Shown in pieces: positions 16,448 to 25,945 of a stretch of DNA of 40,750 bases (position 1 is its first letter; each line of letters starts with the position of its first letter). The stretch spans positions 1 through 40,750 of the forward strand of contig DATCVI010000076.1 in NCBI GenBank assembly GCA_036566925.1, written 5' to 3'. The DNA is from Stenotrophomonas_A sp036566925. Lineage in GTDB: Bacteria > Pseudomonadota > Gammaproteobacteria > Xanthomonadales > Xanthomonadaceae. A program made the translations under genes and the position numbers. Under the pieces are notes generated by a model. That model worked only from the letters and a program-made list of their open reading frames with translations. It searched no databases and was not told the origin of the DNA.

Positions 16448-19400
16448 ATGCCTCTCTACTGGAGAGCGATTCGTTCCAGTGTCAGGCTGCGGGTACAACG
16501 ATGGCGTTTACGGCGAAGGCGGGGAACCGATAAGGCCACTCTGCCCGCCGATCGGGAACCCTTGCGAGCCGCGCTGTTCAGCGCCGAGCAGATGGCGTTG
16601 CACGGGCGGGCGTTGGCCAGCGCGCACCGCATCAGCGCCGGACCTTCGAACGCGCGCCTGCTGCAACAGCTGAAGAAGAACGAGACGGTACTCGATGCCG
16701 CCGCGGTGACGCTGGCGCGCATGGCCCAGGACGAAGTACGGATCAACCCCGCCGGCGAGTGGTTGCTGGACAACTACTACCTGGTCGAAGAACAGATGCG
16801 GATGGCGCGCCGGCATCTGCCGGTTGGCTACAGCCGAGAATTGCCGAACCTGGAGCGTGGGCCGTCGGCAGGGCTGCCCCGGGTCTACGACCTGGCCAGC
16901 GAGGCGATCGCCCATAGCGATGGCCGCATCGACGCGGCGGTGCTGAGCCGCTTCGTGGCGGCCTACCAGACGATCACCCCGCTCACGCTCGGCGAGCTGT
17001 GGGCGATCCCGATCATGTTGCGCCTGGCGCTGATCGACAACCTGCGGCGCATGGCGGCGCAGGTCATTCGCGAAGTCGAACATCACCGCCGTGCCGGCGC
17101 CTGGGTGCGGCGGCTGAAGCACACCGCCGAAGCCAGCCCCAAGGACGTGGTGCTGGTGGTGGCCGACATGGCGCGCTCGGACCCGCCGCTGTCCGGCGCC
17201 TTCGTGGCCGAACTCACCCGCGGCCTGCAAGGGCGCGGTGCGGTGCTGGCGATGCCGGCGGCGTGGATCGAGCAATGGGTGGCCGAGGCCGGCGAAAGCG
17301 TGGAGGGTTTGGTCCACGCCGAAAGCCAGCGCCAGGCGGCGACCCAGGTATCGATCAGCAATAGCATCGGTAGCCTGCGCTTCCTCGATCACATGGATTG
17401 GCGCGAGTTCGTCGAGACCATGAGCGTGGTCGAGCGGACGCTGCGGCAGGATCCGGCCGGCGTTTACGCGCGCATGGACTTCGGCACCCGCGACCACTAC
17501 CGCCACGTAATCGAACGGCTGGCACGGCGTGGCGGCGTGGGCGAGGTGCGGGTAGCGGCGCTAGTGCTGGGGCTGGCGCAGGAGGCTTCGGCACCAGAGG
17601 CTGCCACCCATGTGGGCTATTACCTGGTGGACGACGGCCGCGCGCAAGCGCAGGCCAAGGTGGACGCGGAGGTGCCGGTTACGCGCCGACGCCGCATTCG
17701 CTTTACGCCGCTGCGCACCTCGCTATGGCGTTACCTGCTGCCGGCGGCCCTGGTGGCGATGGCTTTCAGTTTCGCGCTGTTGTGGCCGTTGTATCGCGCC
17801 GGCCAGCCCGGCGTGCTGTTGTGGCCGCTGGTCGCGCTGGCGTTGCTGGCCTTCAGCGAACTCGGGGTGGCCCTGGTCAATTGGGTGGTGACCGCACAGG
17901 TGCCGCCGCGAGCCCTGCCGCGGATGGATCTTTCCCGTGGCATCCCGGCGGACTGCCGCACCCTGGTCGTCATTCCCAGTCTGCTTGGCCGCCCCGCCGA
18001 TGCCGACACGTTGGCCGAGGCCCTGGAAGTGCGCTTCCTGGCCAATCGCGACGAGCATCTGCATTTTGCCTTGCTCACCGATTTTCTCGATGCGCCACAA
18101 CAGGAAATGCCGGGCGACGCCGCCATCGTGGCGCAGGCAGTGCGGCAGATAGAACTATTGAACCTGCGCTACGCACCCGAACACGGCGATCGCTTCTTCC
18201 TGTTGCACCGTCCACGCACCTGGAACGAAGGCGAACGCTGCTGGATGGGCGCCGAGCGCAAGCGCGGCAAGCTGGCGGCGCTGAACCGGCTGCTGCGCAG
18301 CGAACATCCGGGCGAGCCTTCGGGCACCGACTTCGCGCGGATCAGCGGCATGACCGCGGTCCTGGCCAACGTGCGCTATGTAATCACCCTGGATAGCGAC
18401 ACCCAGCTGCCGCGCGATGCGGCGCGCAAGTGCGTGGCGGCGATGGCGCATCCGCTGAACCAGCCGCGAATGGACCCGCAAAAGCGCCGGGTTGAACGCG
18501 GCTACGGCATTCTCCAGCCCGGCATGGGCAGCAGCATGAGCGGCGGTGCCGAGTCGCGCTACGCGCGGATGTTCGGCAGCGAGCCGGGCATCGATCCTTA
18601 CAACGGCACGGTGTCGGACGTGTACCAGGACCTGTTTGCCGAGGGCTCGTTCATCGGCAAGGGCATCTACGAGGTCGACGCGTTCGAGGCGGTGCTGGCC
18701 GAGCGCTTTCCCAGCAACCGCATCCTCAGCCACGACTTGCTGGAAGGGTGCTACACGCGCGCCGGGTTGATCAGCGATGTGCAGCTGTTCGAGAACCACC
18801 CGGCGCGCTATCTCGGCGATGCCCGCCGGCGCTCGCGCTGGATCCGTGGCGACTGGCAGCTGTGGCCCTGGCTGCTGCCCTGGGTACCGTTGGCCGAGGG
18901 TGGCTACGAACGCAATCCGCTGTCGTGGCTGTCGCGCGGCAAGTTGCTCGACAACCTGCGCCGCAGCCTGGTGCCGCCGGCCATGGTCGTGCTGTTGGTG
19001 GCCGGCTGGTGCCTCTCCCCACAGCCGTTGGCCTGGACGCTATGGTTGCTGGTGTTGTGGCTCGGGCCGGTGTTGTTGCCGGCGCTGCACGCGGCGCTGC
19101 ATCCGCCGGAAGATTCAACGCTTGCCCTGCACCTGCGCCAGGTCGCCGGCAGCACCGGGCGACAGTTGCAACGCGCGGCGGTCACGGTGGCCTGCCTGCC
19201 GTACGAAGCGGCGTTCAGTCTTTCGGCCATCGCCCGCACGCTGTGGCGAACGCTGGTCAGCCGGCGCCACTTGTTGCAGTGGAATCCTTCCAGCGAAGTG
19301 GACCGCGCCTTGCGCGCTGGTCGCCATGCCGAGTGGCGGGCGATGGCGATCGCACCGCTGTTTGCGTTCGGCGTAGGGCTCGCCCTGCTGCGTGTGGCCC

Positions 19401-22400
19401 CTGCCGCCTTGTGGGCGGCGGCGCCGTTGCTGTTGGGCTGGGCGTTGTCGCCCTGGCTGATGGCCTGGCTGGGCCAGCCACCGCCACAACGTGGCGCCGA
19501 ACTGGCGCCGACGCAGGTGGCCTTCCTCGGCCGGCTGGCGCGACGCACCTGGGATTTCTTCGCCACCCATTTCAGCGAAGACGATCATTGGCTGCCGCCG
19601 GACAATCTGCAGGAGTATCCCGCGGCGGTCCTCGCCCATCGCACATCACCGACCAACATCGGCCTGGCGCTGCTGGCCAATCTGGCCGCCTACGATCTCG
19701 GTTATTTGCCGGCCGGCGAGGTGCTGGAGCGCTGCCGCAAGATCCTCGGCACGCTGGAATCGTTGCCGCGCCATCGCGGGCATTTCCTCAACTGGTACGA
19801 CACCCAGACCCTGCAGCCGCTGCCGCCGCGCTACGTCTCCACCGTGGACAGCGGCAACCTCGCCGGGCACCTGCTGACGCTACGCCAGGGCTTGCTGGGG
19901 ATGATCGATGCCCCGGTCGTGCCGCCACGGCTGTTCGAAGGCCTGGCCGATACGTTCGGCCTGGTGCAGGAAGCTGCCGCCGCGCAGCCCACGCTGGCGG
20001 GTCCCTGCGCGAGCTTCGGCGAACGGCTGGCCGCGCTGCAGCGACCGGAAAATCGCGGTCTGGCGGCTATCGATCAGGCGCTGTCCGGCCTTTGCGATAG
20101 CGCCGAGGCGATTGTCGCGCTGGCCGTCGGCGGCGGCGAACCGCAGCGTTGCGCACTTGCGCTGTTGCACGACTGCATCGCCGCCCAGGCGGAACTGCAG
20201 CGGTGGCTGCCGGCGTCGGGCGTGCAAGCGGGCGAGGGCGGGTTGATCCCCACGCTGCGGCAACTGCGTCGCCAGGAGGCCGATGTCGCGCTGCAGGCCC
20301 GCGCCGGCGAACGCATCCTGCAGATGGAACGGCTGGCACACCTGGCTGGCCAGCTCGCGCAGATGGAATACGACTTCCTCTACGACCGCGCCCGCCATCT
20401 GCTGGCGATCGGCTATAACGTCGACGAACGGCGGCTGGACGCCAGCCAATACGACCTGCTCGCCTCCGAAGCGCGCCTGTGCAACTTCGTGGCGATTGCC
20501 CAGGGCCAGTTGCCGCAGGAGAGCTGGTTCGCCTTGGGGCGGATGATGACCGAAGTGGAGGGTGCCGCCGCGCTGCTGTCGTGGAGCGGCTCGATGTTCG
20601 AGTACCTGATGCCGCAGCTGGTAATGCCCAGCTATCCGGACACTTTGCTCGACCGCACCGCGCAGCAGGTCGTACGCGCGCAGATCGACTACGGCAGCCG
20701 CCGAGGCGTGCCTTGGGGCGTGTCCGAGTCCGGCTACAACGCGGTCGATGCGCGGCTCAATTACCAATACCGTGCTTTCGGCGTGCCCGGGCTCGGCCTC
20801 AAGCGCGGCTTGGCCCAGGACCTGGTCATCGCCCCGTACGCGAGTGCGATGGCGTTGATGGTGGCGCCGGTGCCGGCGTGCGAGAACCTGCAGCGGCTTT
20901 CCGCCCAGGGATTCGGTGGCCGCTTCGGCCTGTACGAGGCGATCGACTACACCCCGGCGCGCGTGCCGCGCGGGCAATCGCATGTCTTGGTGCGCTCGTT
21001 CATGTCGCACCACCAGGGTATGGCGCTGTTGGCCATGGACTATCTGTTGTGCGGCCAGCCGATGCAGCAGCGCTTCGTTGCCGATGCACAAGTGCAGGCC
21101 ACTTTGCTGCTGCTGCAGGAGCGGGTGCCGCGCACCGGGGTGTTCCATCCGCACCCGGTGGAGAGTGCCGGCAACCGCAATACGTCCGCCGATGCCGAGA
21201 CCCCGCTGCGCGTCATCCGCGACCCCGACCGCAGCCGCCTGGGCGTGCAGTTGCTGTCCAACGGCCGCTACCACGGCATGCTCAGCAATGCCGGTGGCGG
21301 CTATAGCCGCCAACGCGAGATGGCAGTCACGCGCTGGCGCGAGGACAGCACGCGCGATCATTGGGGCACGTTCTGCTACCTGCGCGATGTCGGCAGCGGC
21401 GAGGTGTGGTCGGCGACGCACCAACCGACCTGCGTCGAGGTCGAGGGCTACGAGGCCATCTTCTCCGATGCCAAGGCCGAATTCCGCGGTCGCCACCAGG
21501 GCTATGACACCCACCTGGAGATCGCGATCTCGGCCGAGGACGACGTCGAACTGCGGCGCCTGCGCATCACCAACCGCTCGCGCCAGCGCCGCGTGATCGA
21601 GATCACCACCTACGCCGAGGTCGTGTTGGCCCCAGCGCTGGCCGATGAAATGCACCCGGCGTTCGGTAACCTGTTCGTGCAGAGCGAGATCCTGGCCGAC
21701 AAGCAGGCCCTGCTGTGCACGCGGCGCGCGCGCTCGCACGAGGAGGTGGCGCCGTGGATGCTGCACCTGGTGGCGGTACACGACGCCGACATCAGCGCGA
21801 TTTCCTATGAGACCGACCGTGCGCGCTTCCTCGGCCGTGGCCGCAGTGCGCGGCGGCCGCTGGCGCTGAGCGAAGGCGAAGCGTTGTCGGGCACGGCGGG
21901 CTCGGTGCTCGACCCGATCGTGGCGATCCGCTGCCGGATCGAACTGGCACCGGAGCAGCGCGCACAGATCGACATGGTCTACGGCGTCGGGCCGGAGCGC
22001 GAGGCCTGCGCCGCACTGGTGGACAAATACCGTGACCGGCGCTTGGCCGACCGCGTCTTCGACCTCGCCCTGACCCACAGCCAGGTGGTGCGGCGGCAGA
22101 TCAACGCCTCGCAAGCCGATGCGCTGCTGTACGAACGCCTGGCCGGGTTGGTGCTGTATACCCACCCGCTGCTGCGCGCCGAACCGGAGTTGCTGGCGCG
22201 CAATCGCCGTGGCCAGCCGGGCTTGTGGGGCCACGCGATTTCAGGCGACCTGCCGATCGTGCTGCTGCGCGTTTCCGACAGCGACAACATCGAACTGGTG
22301 CGGCAGATGGTGCAGGCCCATGCCTATTGGCGCCTGAAGGGTCTGCGCGTGGACCTGGTGATCTGGAACGAGAGCCAGGCCGGGTATCGGCAGCAGTTGC

Positions 22401-25117
22401 AGGACCAGATCGTGGGCATGGTGGCCTCGGACCCGGAGTCGAACGTGCTCGATCGCCCCGGCGGCATTTTCGTGCGCCCGGCCGAACACATGTCCGACGA
22501 GGACCGCGTGCTGCTGCAGTCGGTGGCGCGCGCGATCATCAGCGACCAGCACGGCAGCCTGGCGGCGCAGCTGGAGCGTTACCCGGCCCTGGAGCGGGCG
22601 TTGCCGCCGGCGCTGTCGGCGACAGTGCCGGCGGAGCTGCCGCTACCGCAGCGGCAGCCGCCAACGATTACCGATAGCGAAGAGCCGGTTTGGGGCGCTG
22701 TCGATCCGGGTGTGCGGCTGTTCGACAACGGCATCGGCGCCTTTGCCGCGGACGGCCGCGAGTACGTCATCGAGCAGGAGCACGACCAGCGTACGCCGGC
22801 GCCGTGGTCGAACGTGATCGCCAATGCCCAGTTCGGCAGCGTGCTCAGCGAGAGTGCCTGTGGCTATACCTGGCTGGAGAACGCGCACGAGTTCCGGCTG
22901 ACGCCCTGGCACAACGATCCGGTCACCGACAGTGCCGGCGAGGCGTTCTATCTGCGCGACGAGGACACCGGCGCGATATGGTCGCCGAGCGCGCTGCCTT
23001 GTCGCGGCACCGGCCTGTACCGCACGCGGCATGGTTTCGGCTATAGCGTGTACGAGCATGTCGAGGATGGCATCGCCAGCGAGCTTTGGGTCTTCGTCGA
23101 CCTGGAGCAGGCGGTGAAGTACTCGCTGCTGCGCTTGCGCAATCTCTCCGGGCGTGCGCGCCGGCTTAGTGCGACGGGTTACGTGGAGTGGGTGTTGGGC
23201 GATATCCGCGCGCGTTCGCGCATGCACGTGGTCAGCGATGTCGATGTCGGCGGCGCAGTGATCGCGCGCAACCCGTACAACAGCGAGTTCGAGGGGCGCG
23301 TGGCGTTTTTCGATGTCGATGCGCCCACGCGTAGCCATACCGCCGACCGCAGCGAGTTCCTCGGCCGCAATGGTGACCCGGCGGCACCGGCGGCGCTGCG
23401 ACGCGAACGCCTGTCCGGCCGTTGTGGCGCCGGCCTGGATCCCTGCGCCGCGCTGCAGGTGCCGATCGACCTGGCTGCCGGAGAAACCTTTGAAACCGTG
23501 TTTCGCCTCGGTGCCGCCCGTACCGGCGAACAGGCTGAGCAACTGGCGGCCGCCACGCGTGGCAGCGAACACGCGCAGCACGCGCTGGCGGCAGTGCGTA
23601 GCCACTGGCAAGCGGCACTGGGTCATCTGCAGGTAGAAACGCCCGATCCCGCGGTAGACCTGCTCGCCAACGGCTGGCTGTTGTACCAGACCCTGGCCAG
23701 CCGCTATCTCGGCCGCAGCGGCTACTACCAGTCCGGTGGCGCCTTTGGCTTTCGCGACCAGTTGCAGGACGCGATGGCCCTGGTGCACGCGCAACCAGCC
23801 CTGAGCCGCGCGCACCTGCTGCTGAGCGCCGCGCACCAGTTCGTGCAAGGCGACGTCCTGCATTGGTGGCATCCGCCGCAGGGACGCGGTGTGCGCACCC
23901 AGTGCTCGGACGACTACTTGTGGCTGCCGGTCGCGGTCTGCCGCTACGTCAGTTTCAGCGGCGACCACGGCGTGCTCGACGAGTCGGTCGGGTACATCGA
24001 GGGCCGACCCCTGAATGGCGAGGAGGAGTCGTATTACGACCTCCCGCGCGATGCCGGGATTTCGGCCTCTTTGTATGATCACTGCGTCTTGGCGCTGCGC
24101 CGTGGTTGCGAACGGCTGGGCGAGCGTGGTTTGCCGTTGATCGGCAGCGGCGACTGGAACGACGGACTGAACCGGGTCGGCATCGGCGGCCGCGGCGAGA
24201 GCGTCTGGCTCGGTTTCTTCCTGTGCGACGCCTTGCGCCGGTTCGCGCCGCTGGCGTTGGCGCGCGGCGATGGCGATTTCGTCGGCTACTGCGCCGCCGA
24301 GGCGCAGCAGTTGCAGGACAACCTGCAGCGTTATGGCTGGGACGGGCAGTGGTATCGCCGGGCCTGGTTCGATGACGGCTCGCCGCTGGGCGCCAGCGAC
24401 AATACCGAGTGCCGCATCGACTCGATCGCGCAGAGCTGGTCGGTCTTGTCGGGTGCCGGCGGAGAATTGCGCAGTCCCCAGGCGATGGACTCGCTCTACC
24501 AGCATCTGTTCAAGCCGGAGGCGGGCGTCGTGCAACTGCTCGACCCCCCGTTCGACCACACCCCGCGCGACCCGGGCTATATCCGCGGCTATGTGCCGGG
24601 TGTGCGCGAGAACGGTGGCCAATACACCCACGCCGCGGTCTGGGCGGCGATGGCCTTCGCCGAGCTCGGCGACAGCCAACGGGCCTGGGCGCTGACCGAT
24701 GTCATCAATCCGATCCATCACGCTCGCGATGGCGAGGCGGTCCAGCGCTACAAGGTGGAGCCCTACGTGCTGGCCGCTGACGTCTACGCGGTGGCGCCAC
24801 ATCAAGGGCGCGGCGGCTGGACCTGGTACACCGGTTCGGCCGGCTGGATGTACCGCCTGCTCACCGAGTCCTTGCTGGGGCTGCACCGCGAAGGTGAATG
24901 GCTCAGCCTGCGGCCATGCGTGCCGGCGGCCTGGGAGGGTTACCGGATGCGCTACCGGCATGGCCGCAGTACCTATGCGATCGAAGTGCTGCAACGCGAT
25001 GACGGCCCCGCGCGGCTGCAGCTGGACGGCCGATGGCTGCCGGACCTGCGTTGCCAATTACACGATGACGACAGCGAACATGTTCTGGTACTGCATTGGC
25101 CGAGGGCATCGACATGA
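16448..25117 (+). CDS. ndvB: cyclic beta-1,2-glucan synthase (GT84-GH94, ChvB/NdvB/Cgs type)
   Basis: The 2889-residue product matches the giant ChvB/NdvB/Cgs cyclic beta-1,2-glucan synthases in length and domain order. An N-terminal region of about 420 residues precedes paired membrane helices (about 427-482). The GT84 domain follows, with TLDSDTQLP near 645 and LSHDLLEGCYTRAG near 762, and an RSRWIRGDWQLWPW motif near 800. More membrane helices lie near 846-884 and 967-1010. A glycoamylase-like domain follows (IDYGSRRGVPWGVSESGYN near 1415), then two GH94 beta-sandwich domains and the phosphorylase barrel with GSGDWNDGLNRVG near 2567, whose Asp is the likely general acid. The enzyme polymerises from UDP-glucose and trims and cyclises the chain; the product is periplasmic. 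The start at 16448 follows AGGTGA. Its stop overlaps the next gene by ATGA. Confidence 0.9.
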   Translation: MPLYWRAIRSSVRLRVQRWRLRRRRGTDKATLPADREPLRAALFSAEQMALHGRALASAHRISAGPSNARLLQQLKKNETVLDAAAVTLARMAQDEVRINPAGEWLLDNYYLVEEQMRMARRHLPVGYSRELPNLERGPSAGLPRVYDLASEAIAHSDGRIDAAVLSRFVAAYQTITPLTLGELWAIPIMLRLALIDNLRRMAAQVIREVEHHRRAGAWVRRLKHTAEASPKDVVLVVADMARSDPPLSGAFVAELTRGLQGRGAVLAMPAAWIEQWVAEAGESVEGLVHAESQRQAATQVSISNSIGSLRFLDHMDWREFVETMSVVERTLRQDPAGVYARMDFGTRDHYRHVIERLARRGGVGEVRVAALVLGLAQEASAPEAATHVGYYLVDDGRAQAQAKVDAEVPVTRRRRIRFTPLRTSLWRYLLPAALVAMAFSFALLWPLYRAGQPGVLLWPLVALALLAFSELGVALVNWVVTAQVPPRALPRMDLSRGIPADCRTLVVIPSLLGRPADADTLAEALEVRFLANRDEHLHFALLTDFLDAPQQEMPGDAAIVAQAVRQIELLNLRYAPEHGDRFFLLHRPRTWNEGERCWMGAERKRGKLAALNRLLRSEHPGEPSGTDFARISGMTAVLANVRYVITLDSDTQLPRDAARKCVAAMAHPLNQPRMDPQKRRVERGYGILQPGMGSSMSGGAESRYARMFGSEPGIDPYNGTVSDVYQDLFAEGSFIGKGIYEVDAFEAVLAERFPSNRILSHDLLEGCYTRAGLISDVQLFENHPARYLGDARRRSRWIRGDWQLWPWLLPWVPLAEGGYERNPLSWLSRGKLLDNLRRSLVPPAMVVLLVAGWCLSPQPLAWTLWLLVLWLGPVLLPALHAALHPPEDSTLALHLRQVAGSTGRQLQRAAVTVACLPYEAAFSLSAIARTLWRTLVSRRHLLQWNPSSEVDRALRAGRHAEWRAMAIAPLFAFGVGLALLRVAPAALWAAAPLLLGWALSPWLMAWLGQPPPQRGAELAPTQVAFLGRLARRTWDFFATHFSEDDHWLPPDNLQEYPAAVLAHRTSPTNIGLALLANLAAYDLGYLPAGEVLERCRKILGTLESLPRHRGHFLNWYDTQTLQPLPPRYVSTVDSGNLAGHLLTLRQGLLGMIDAPVVPPRLFEGLADTFGLVQEAAAAQPTLAGPCASFGERLAALQRPENRGLAAIDQALSGLCDSAEAIVALAVGGGEPQRCALALLHDCIAAQAELQRWLPASGVQAGEGGLIPTLRQLRRQEADVALQARAGERILQMERLAHLAGQLAQMEYDFLYDRARHLLAIGYNVDERRLDASQYDLLASEARLCNFVAIAQGQLPQESWFALGRMMTEVEGAAALLSWSGSMFEYLMPQLVMPSYPDTLLDRTAQQVVRAQIDYGSRRGVPWGVSESGYNAVDARLNYQYRAFGVPGLGLKRGLAQDLVIAPYASAMALMVAPVPACENLQRLSAQGFGGRFGLYEAIDYTPARVPRGQSHVLVRSFMSHHQGMALLAMDYLLCGQPMQQRFVADAQVQATLLLLQERVPRTGVFHPHPVESAGNRNTSADAETPLRVIRDPDRSRLGVQLLSNGRYHGMLSNAGGGYSRQREMAVTRWREDSTRDHWGTFCYLRDVGSGEVWSATHQPTCVEVEGYEAIFSDAKAEFRGRHQGYDTHLEIAISAEDDVELRRLRITNRSRQRRVIEITTYAEVVLAPALADEMHPAFGNLFVQSEILADKQALLCTRRARSHEEVAPWMLHLVAVHDADISAISYETDRARFLGRGRSARRPLALSEGEALSGTAGSVLDPIVAIRCRIELAPEQRAQIDMVYGVGPEREACAALVDKYRDRRLADRVFDLALTHSQVVRRQINASQADALLYERLAGLVLYTHPLLRAEPELLARNRRGQPGLWGHAISGDLPIVLLRVSDSDNIELVRQMVQAHAYWRLKGLRVDLVIWNESQAGYRQQLQDQIVGMVASDPESNVLDRPGGIFVRPAEHMSDEDRVLLQSVARAIISDQHGSLAAQLERYPALERALPPALSATVPAELPLPQRQPPTITDSEEPVWGAVDPGVRLFDNGIGAFAADGREYVIEQEHDQRTPAPWSNVIANAQFGSVLSESACGYTWLENAHEFRLTPWHNDPVTDSAGEAFYLRDEDTGAIWSPSALPCRGTGLYRTRHGFGYSVYEHVEDGIASELWVFVDLEQAVKYSLLRLRNLSGRARRLSATGYVEWVLGDIRARSRMHVVSDVDVGGAVIARNPYNSEFEGRVAFFDVDAPTRSHTADRSEFLGRNGDPAAPAALRRERLSGRCGAGLDPCAALQVPIDLAAGETFETVFRLGAARTGEQAEQLAAATRGSEHAQHALAAVRSHWQAALGHLQVETPDPAVDLLANGWLLYQTLASRYLGRSGYYQSGGAFGFRDQLQDAMALVHAQPALSRAHLLLSAAHQFVQGDVLHWWHPPQGRGVRTQCSDDYLWLPVAVCRYVSFSGDHGVLDESVGYIEGRPLNGEEESYYDLPRDAGISASLYDHCVLALRRGCERLGERGLPLIGSGDWNDGLNRVGIGGRGESVWLGFFLCDALRRFAPLALARGDGDFVGYCAAEAQQLQDNLQRYGWDGQWYRRAWFDDGSPLGASDNTECRIDSIAQSWSVLSGAGGELRSPQAMDSLYQHLFKPEAGVVQLLDPPFDHTPRDPGYIRGYVPGVRENGGQYTHAAVWAAMAFAELGDSQRAWALTDVINPIHHARDGEAVQRYKVEPYVLAADVYAVAPHQGRGGWTWYTGSAGWMYRLLTESLLGLHREGEWLSLRPCVPAAWEGYRMRYRHGRSTYAIEVLQRDDGPARLQLDGRWLPDLRCQLHDDDSEHVLVLHWPRAST

Positions 25118-25335
25118 CGACCCGCACCGAGCTGGACCGGGAACTGGACCACCTGGAATGCATGCTGCCGCCGTGGCTGGAGAAGCTGCACCACGGCAGC
25201 CAGCTATGGCCGCAGCTGGATGTACTGATCAAGGAGATCGTGCGCCACAGCGAACCGGCCGACCTGCCGCATGTGCGCTATCGCTTGGCACGGATGATCC
25301 GGGCGAACCGGGACGTGCTGGAACGTTGGCATTAA
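25114..25335 (+). CDS. small protein coupled to the glucan synthase, unknown function
   Basis: The 73-residue product is soluble and helical, with acidic N-terminal (TELDRELDHLE) and basic C-terminal (RYRLARMIRANRD) stretches, and no signal peptide or membrane segment. Its ATG overlaps the synthase stop codon (ATGA), so translation is coupled. An in-frame start six codons upstream, inside the synthase, is also possible. I do not recognise the family. The coupling suggests a partner or stability factor for the synthase, but nothing in the sequence shows a function. Confidence 0.65.
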   Translation: MTTRTELDRELDHLECMLPPWLEKLHHGSQLWPQLDVLIKEIVRHSEPADLPHVRYRLARMIRANRDVLERWH

Positions 25336-25384
25336 TCGGCTTCGCTGGACCTCCAGGCCCGAGCCTGCGGTGAATAGAGGGTCT

Positions 25385-25425
25385 AATAACCGCAGAAGAT
25401 GCGGTGATTGTAAGTTGCGGGGATT
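25385..25425. promoter_or_regulatory. three TGCGG(K)(K)ATT elements upstream of the fic remnant
   Basis: An inverted copy (AATAACCGCA, 25385-25394) and two direct copies (TGCGGTGATT at 25400-25409, TGCGGGGATT at 25416-25425) lie before the Fic-like frame. The first two form an inverted repeat with a five-base loop; the direct pair is 16 bases apart. They look like repressor sites that belonged to the intact fic gene. No named regulator is implied. Confidence 0.45.
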
Positions 25426-25442
25426 CCGCCCATAACCTCCGC

Positions 25443-25916
25443 ATGATGAGCGGCGAAAAGCGCTGCCTGTGGCAACGCGAGGACGGGCCGGAGGGACGGG
25501 ACGACCTGTCCCGGCTGGCCGACAGCCTGGCCGCGCTCACCGAGGACGTGGTCAAGACCAGTGCCATCGAAGGCGAAGATGCCGCTGGCCCGATGCAGGT
25601 TGTCTCCGGGCCGATCGGACGCCAGCGCGTGCACTACCAGGCGCCCCCCGCGAGCCGGCTCGATGACGACATGGCCGATTTCCTGCACTGGCTCAACCAC
25701 AGTCACGATGACCCCGCTTTGTTGAAGGCCGGGCTTGACCACCTGTGGTTCGTCACGCTGCATCCGTTTGATGACGGCAACGGACGCATCGCACGTGCTG
25801 TCGGTGGTCTGCTGCTGGTGCGTGCCGATGGCAGCCCGCAGCGTTTCTACAGGCTGTCGGCGCAGATCCAACGCGAGCGCGATGCCTACTACGATGTGCT
25901 CGAACGGTTCCGGCCC
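25443..25916 (+). pseudogene. decayed Fic-family (DUF4172-type) gene
   Basis: The frame keeps landmark motifs of DUF4172-Fic proteins but in a much shortened form. LWQRED near residue 9 resembles the family N-terminus. TEDVVKTSAIEGE carries the (S/T)xxxE(G/N) inhibitory motif. The flap GPMQVVSGPIGRQRVH follows directly. The active site HPFDDGNGRIAR and the FYRLSAQIQRERDAYYDVLE helix are intact. Intact relatives have roughly 30-40 residues before TEDVV and 60-70 between the inhibitory motif and the flap that are missing here, and their C-terminal part is lost at a hairpin. The frame stays open to 26141 only as antisense of exbD. Loss of a Fic core helix probably makes any product inactive as an AMPylase. 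Deletion sizes are estimated from memory of the family. Confidence 0.7.
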
Positions 25917-25932
25917 TTCGCGGGCCGGAACC
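25906..25932. terminator. strong hairpin between fic remnant and exbD
   Basis: A perfect 11-base inverted repeat (GGTTCCGGCCC at 25906-25916, GGGCCGGAACC at 25922-25932) with loop TTCGC lies between the convergent fic remnant and exbD (stop at 25946). It is probably a bidirectional terminator without U-tracts. The recognisable Fic homology ends at its left arm. Confidence 0.55.
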
Positions 25933-25945
25933 TTGGAGGCCTCTC

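Noticed and set aside
19880..25057. Two minus-strand open frames of about 800 codons opposite the glucan synthase.
   Set aside because: They are antisense shadows of a well-conserved synthase. No family motifs or ribosome sites were seen.
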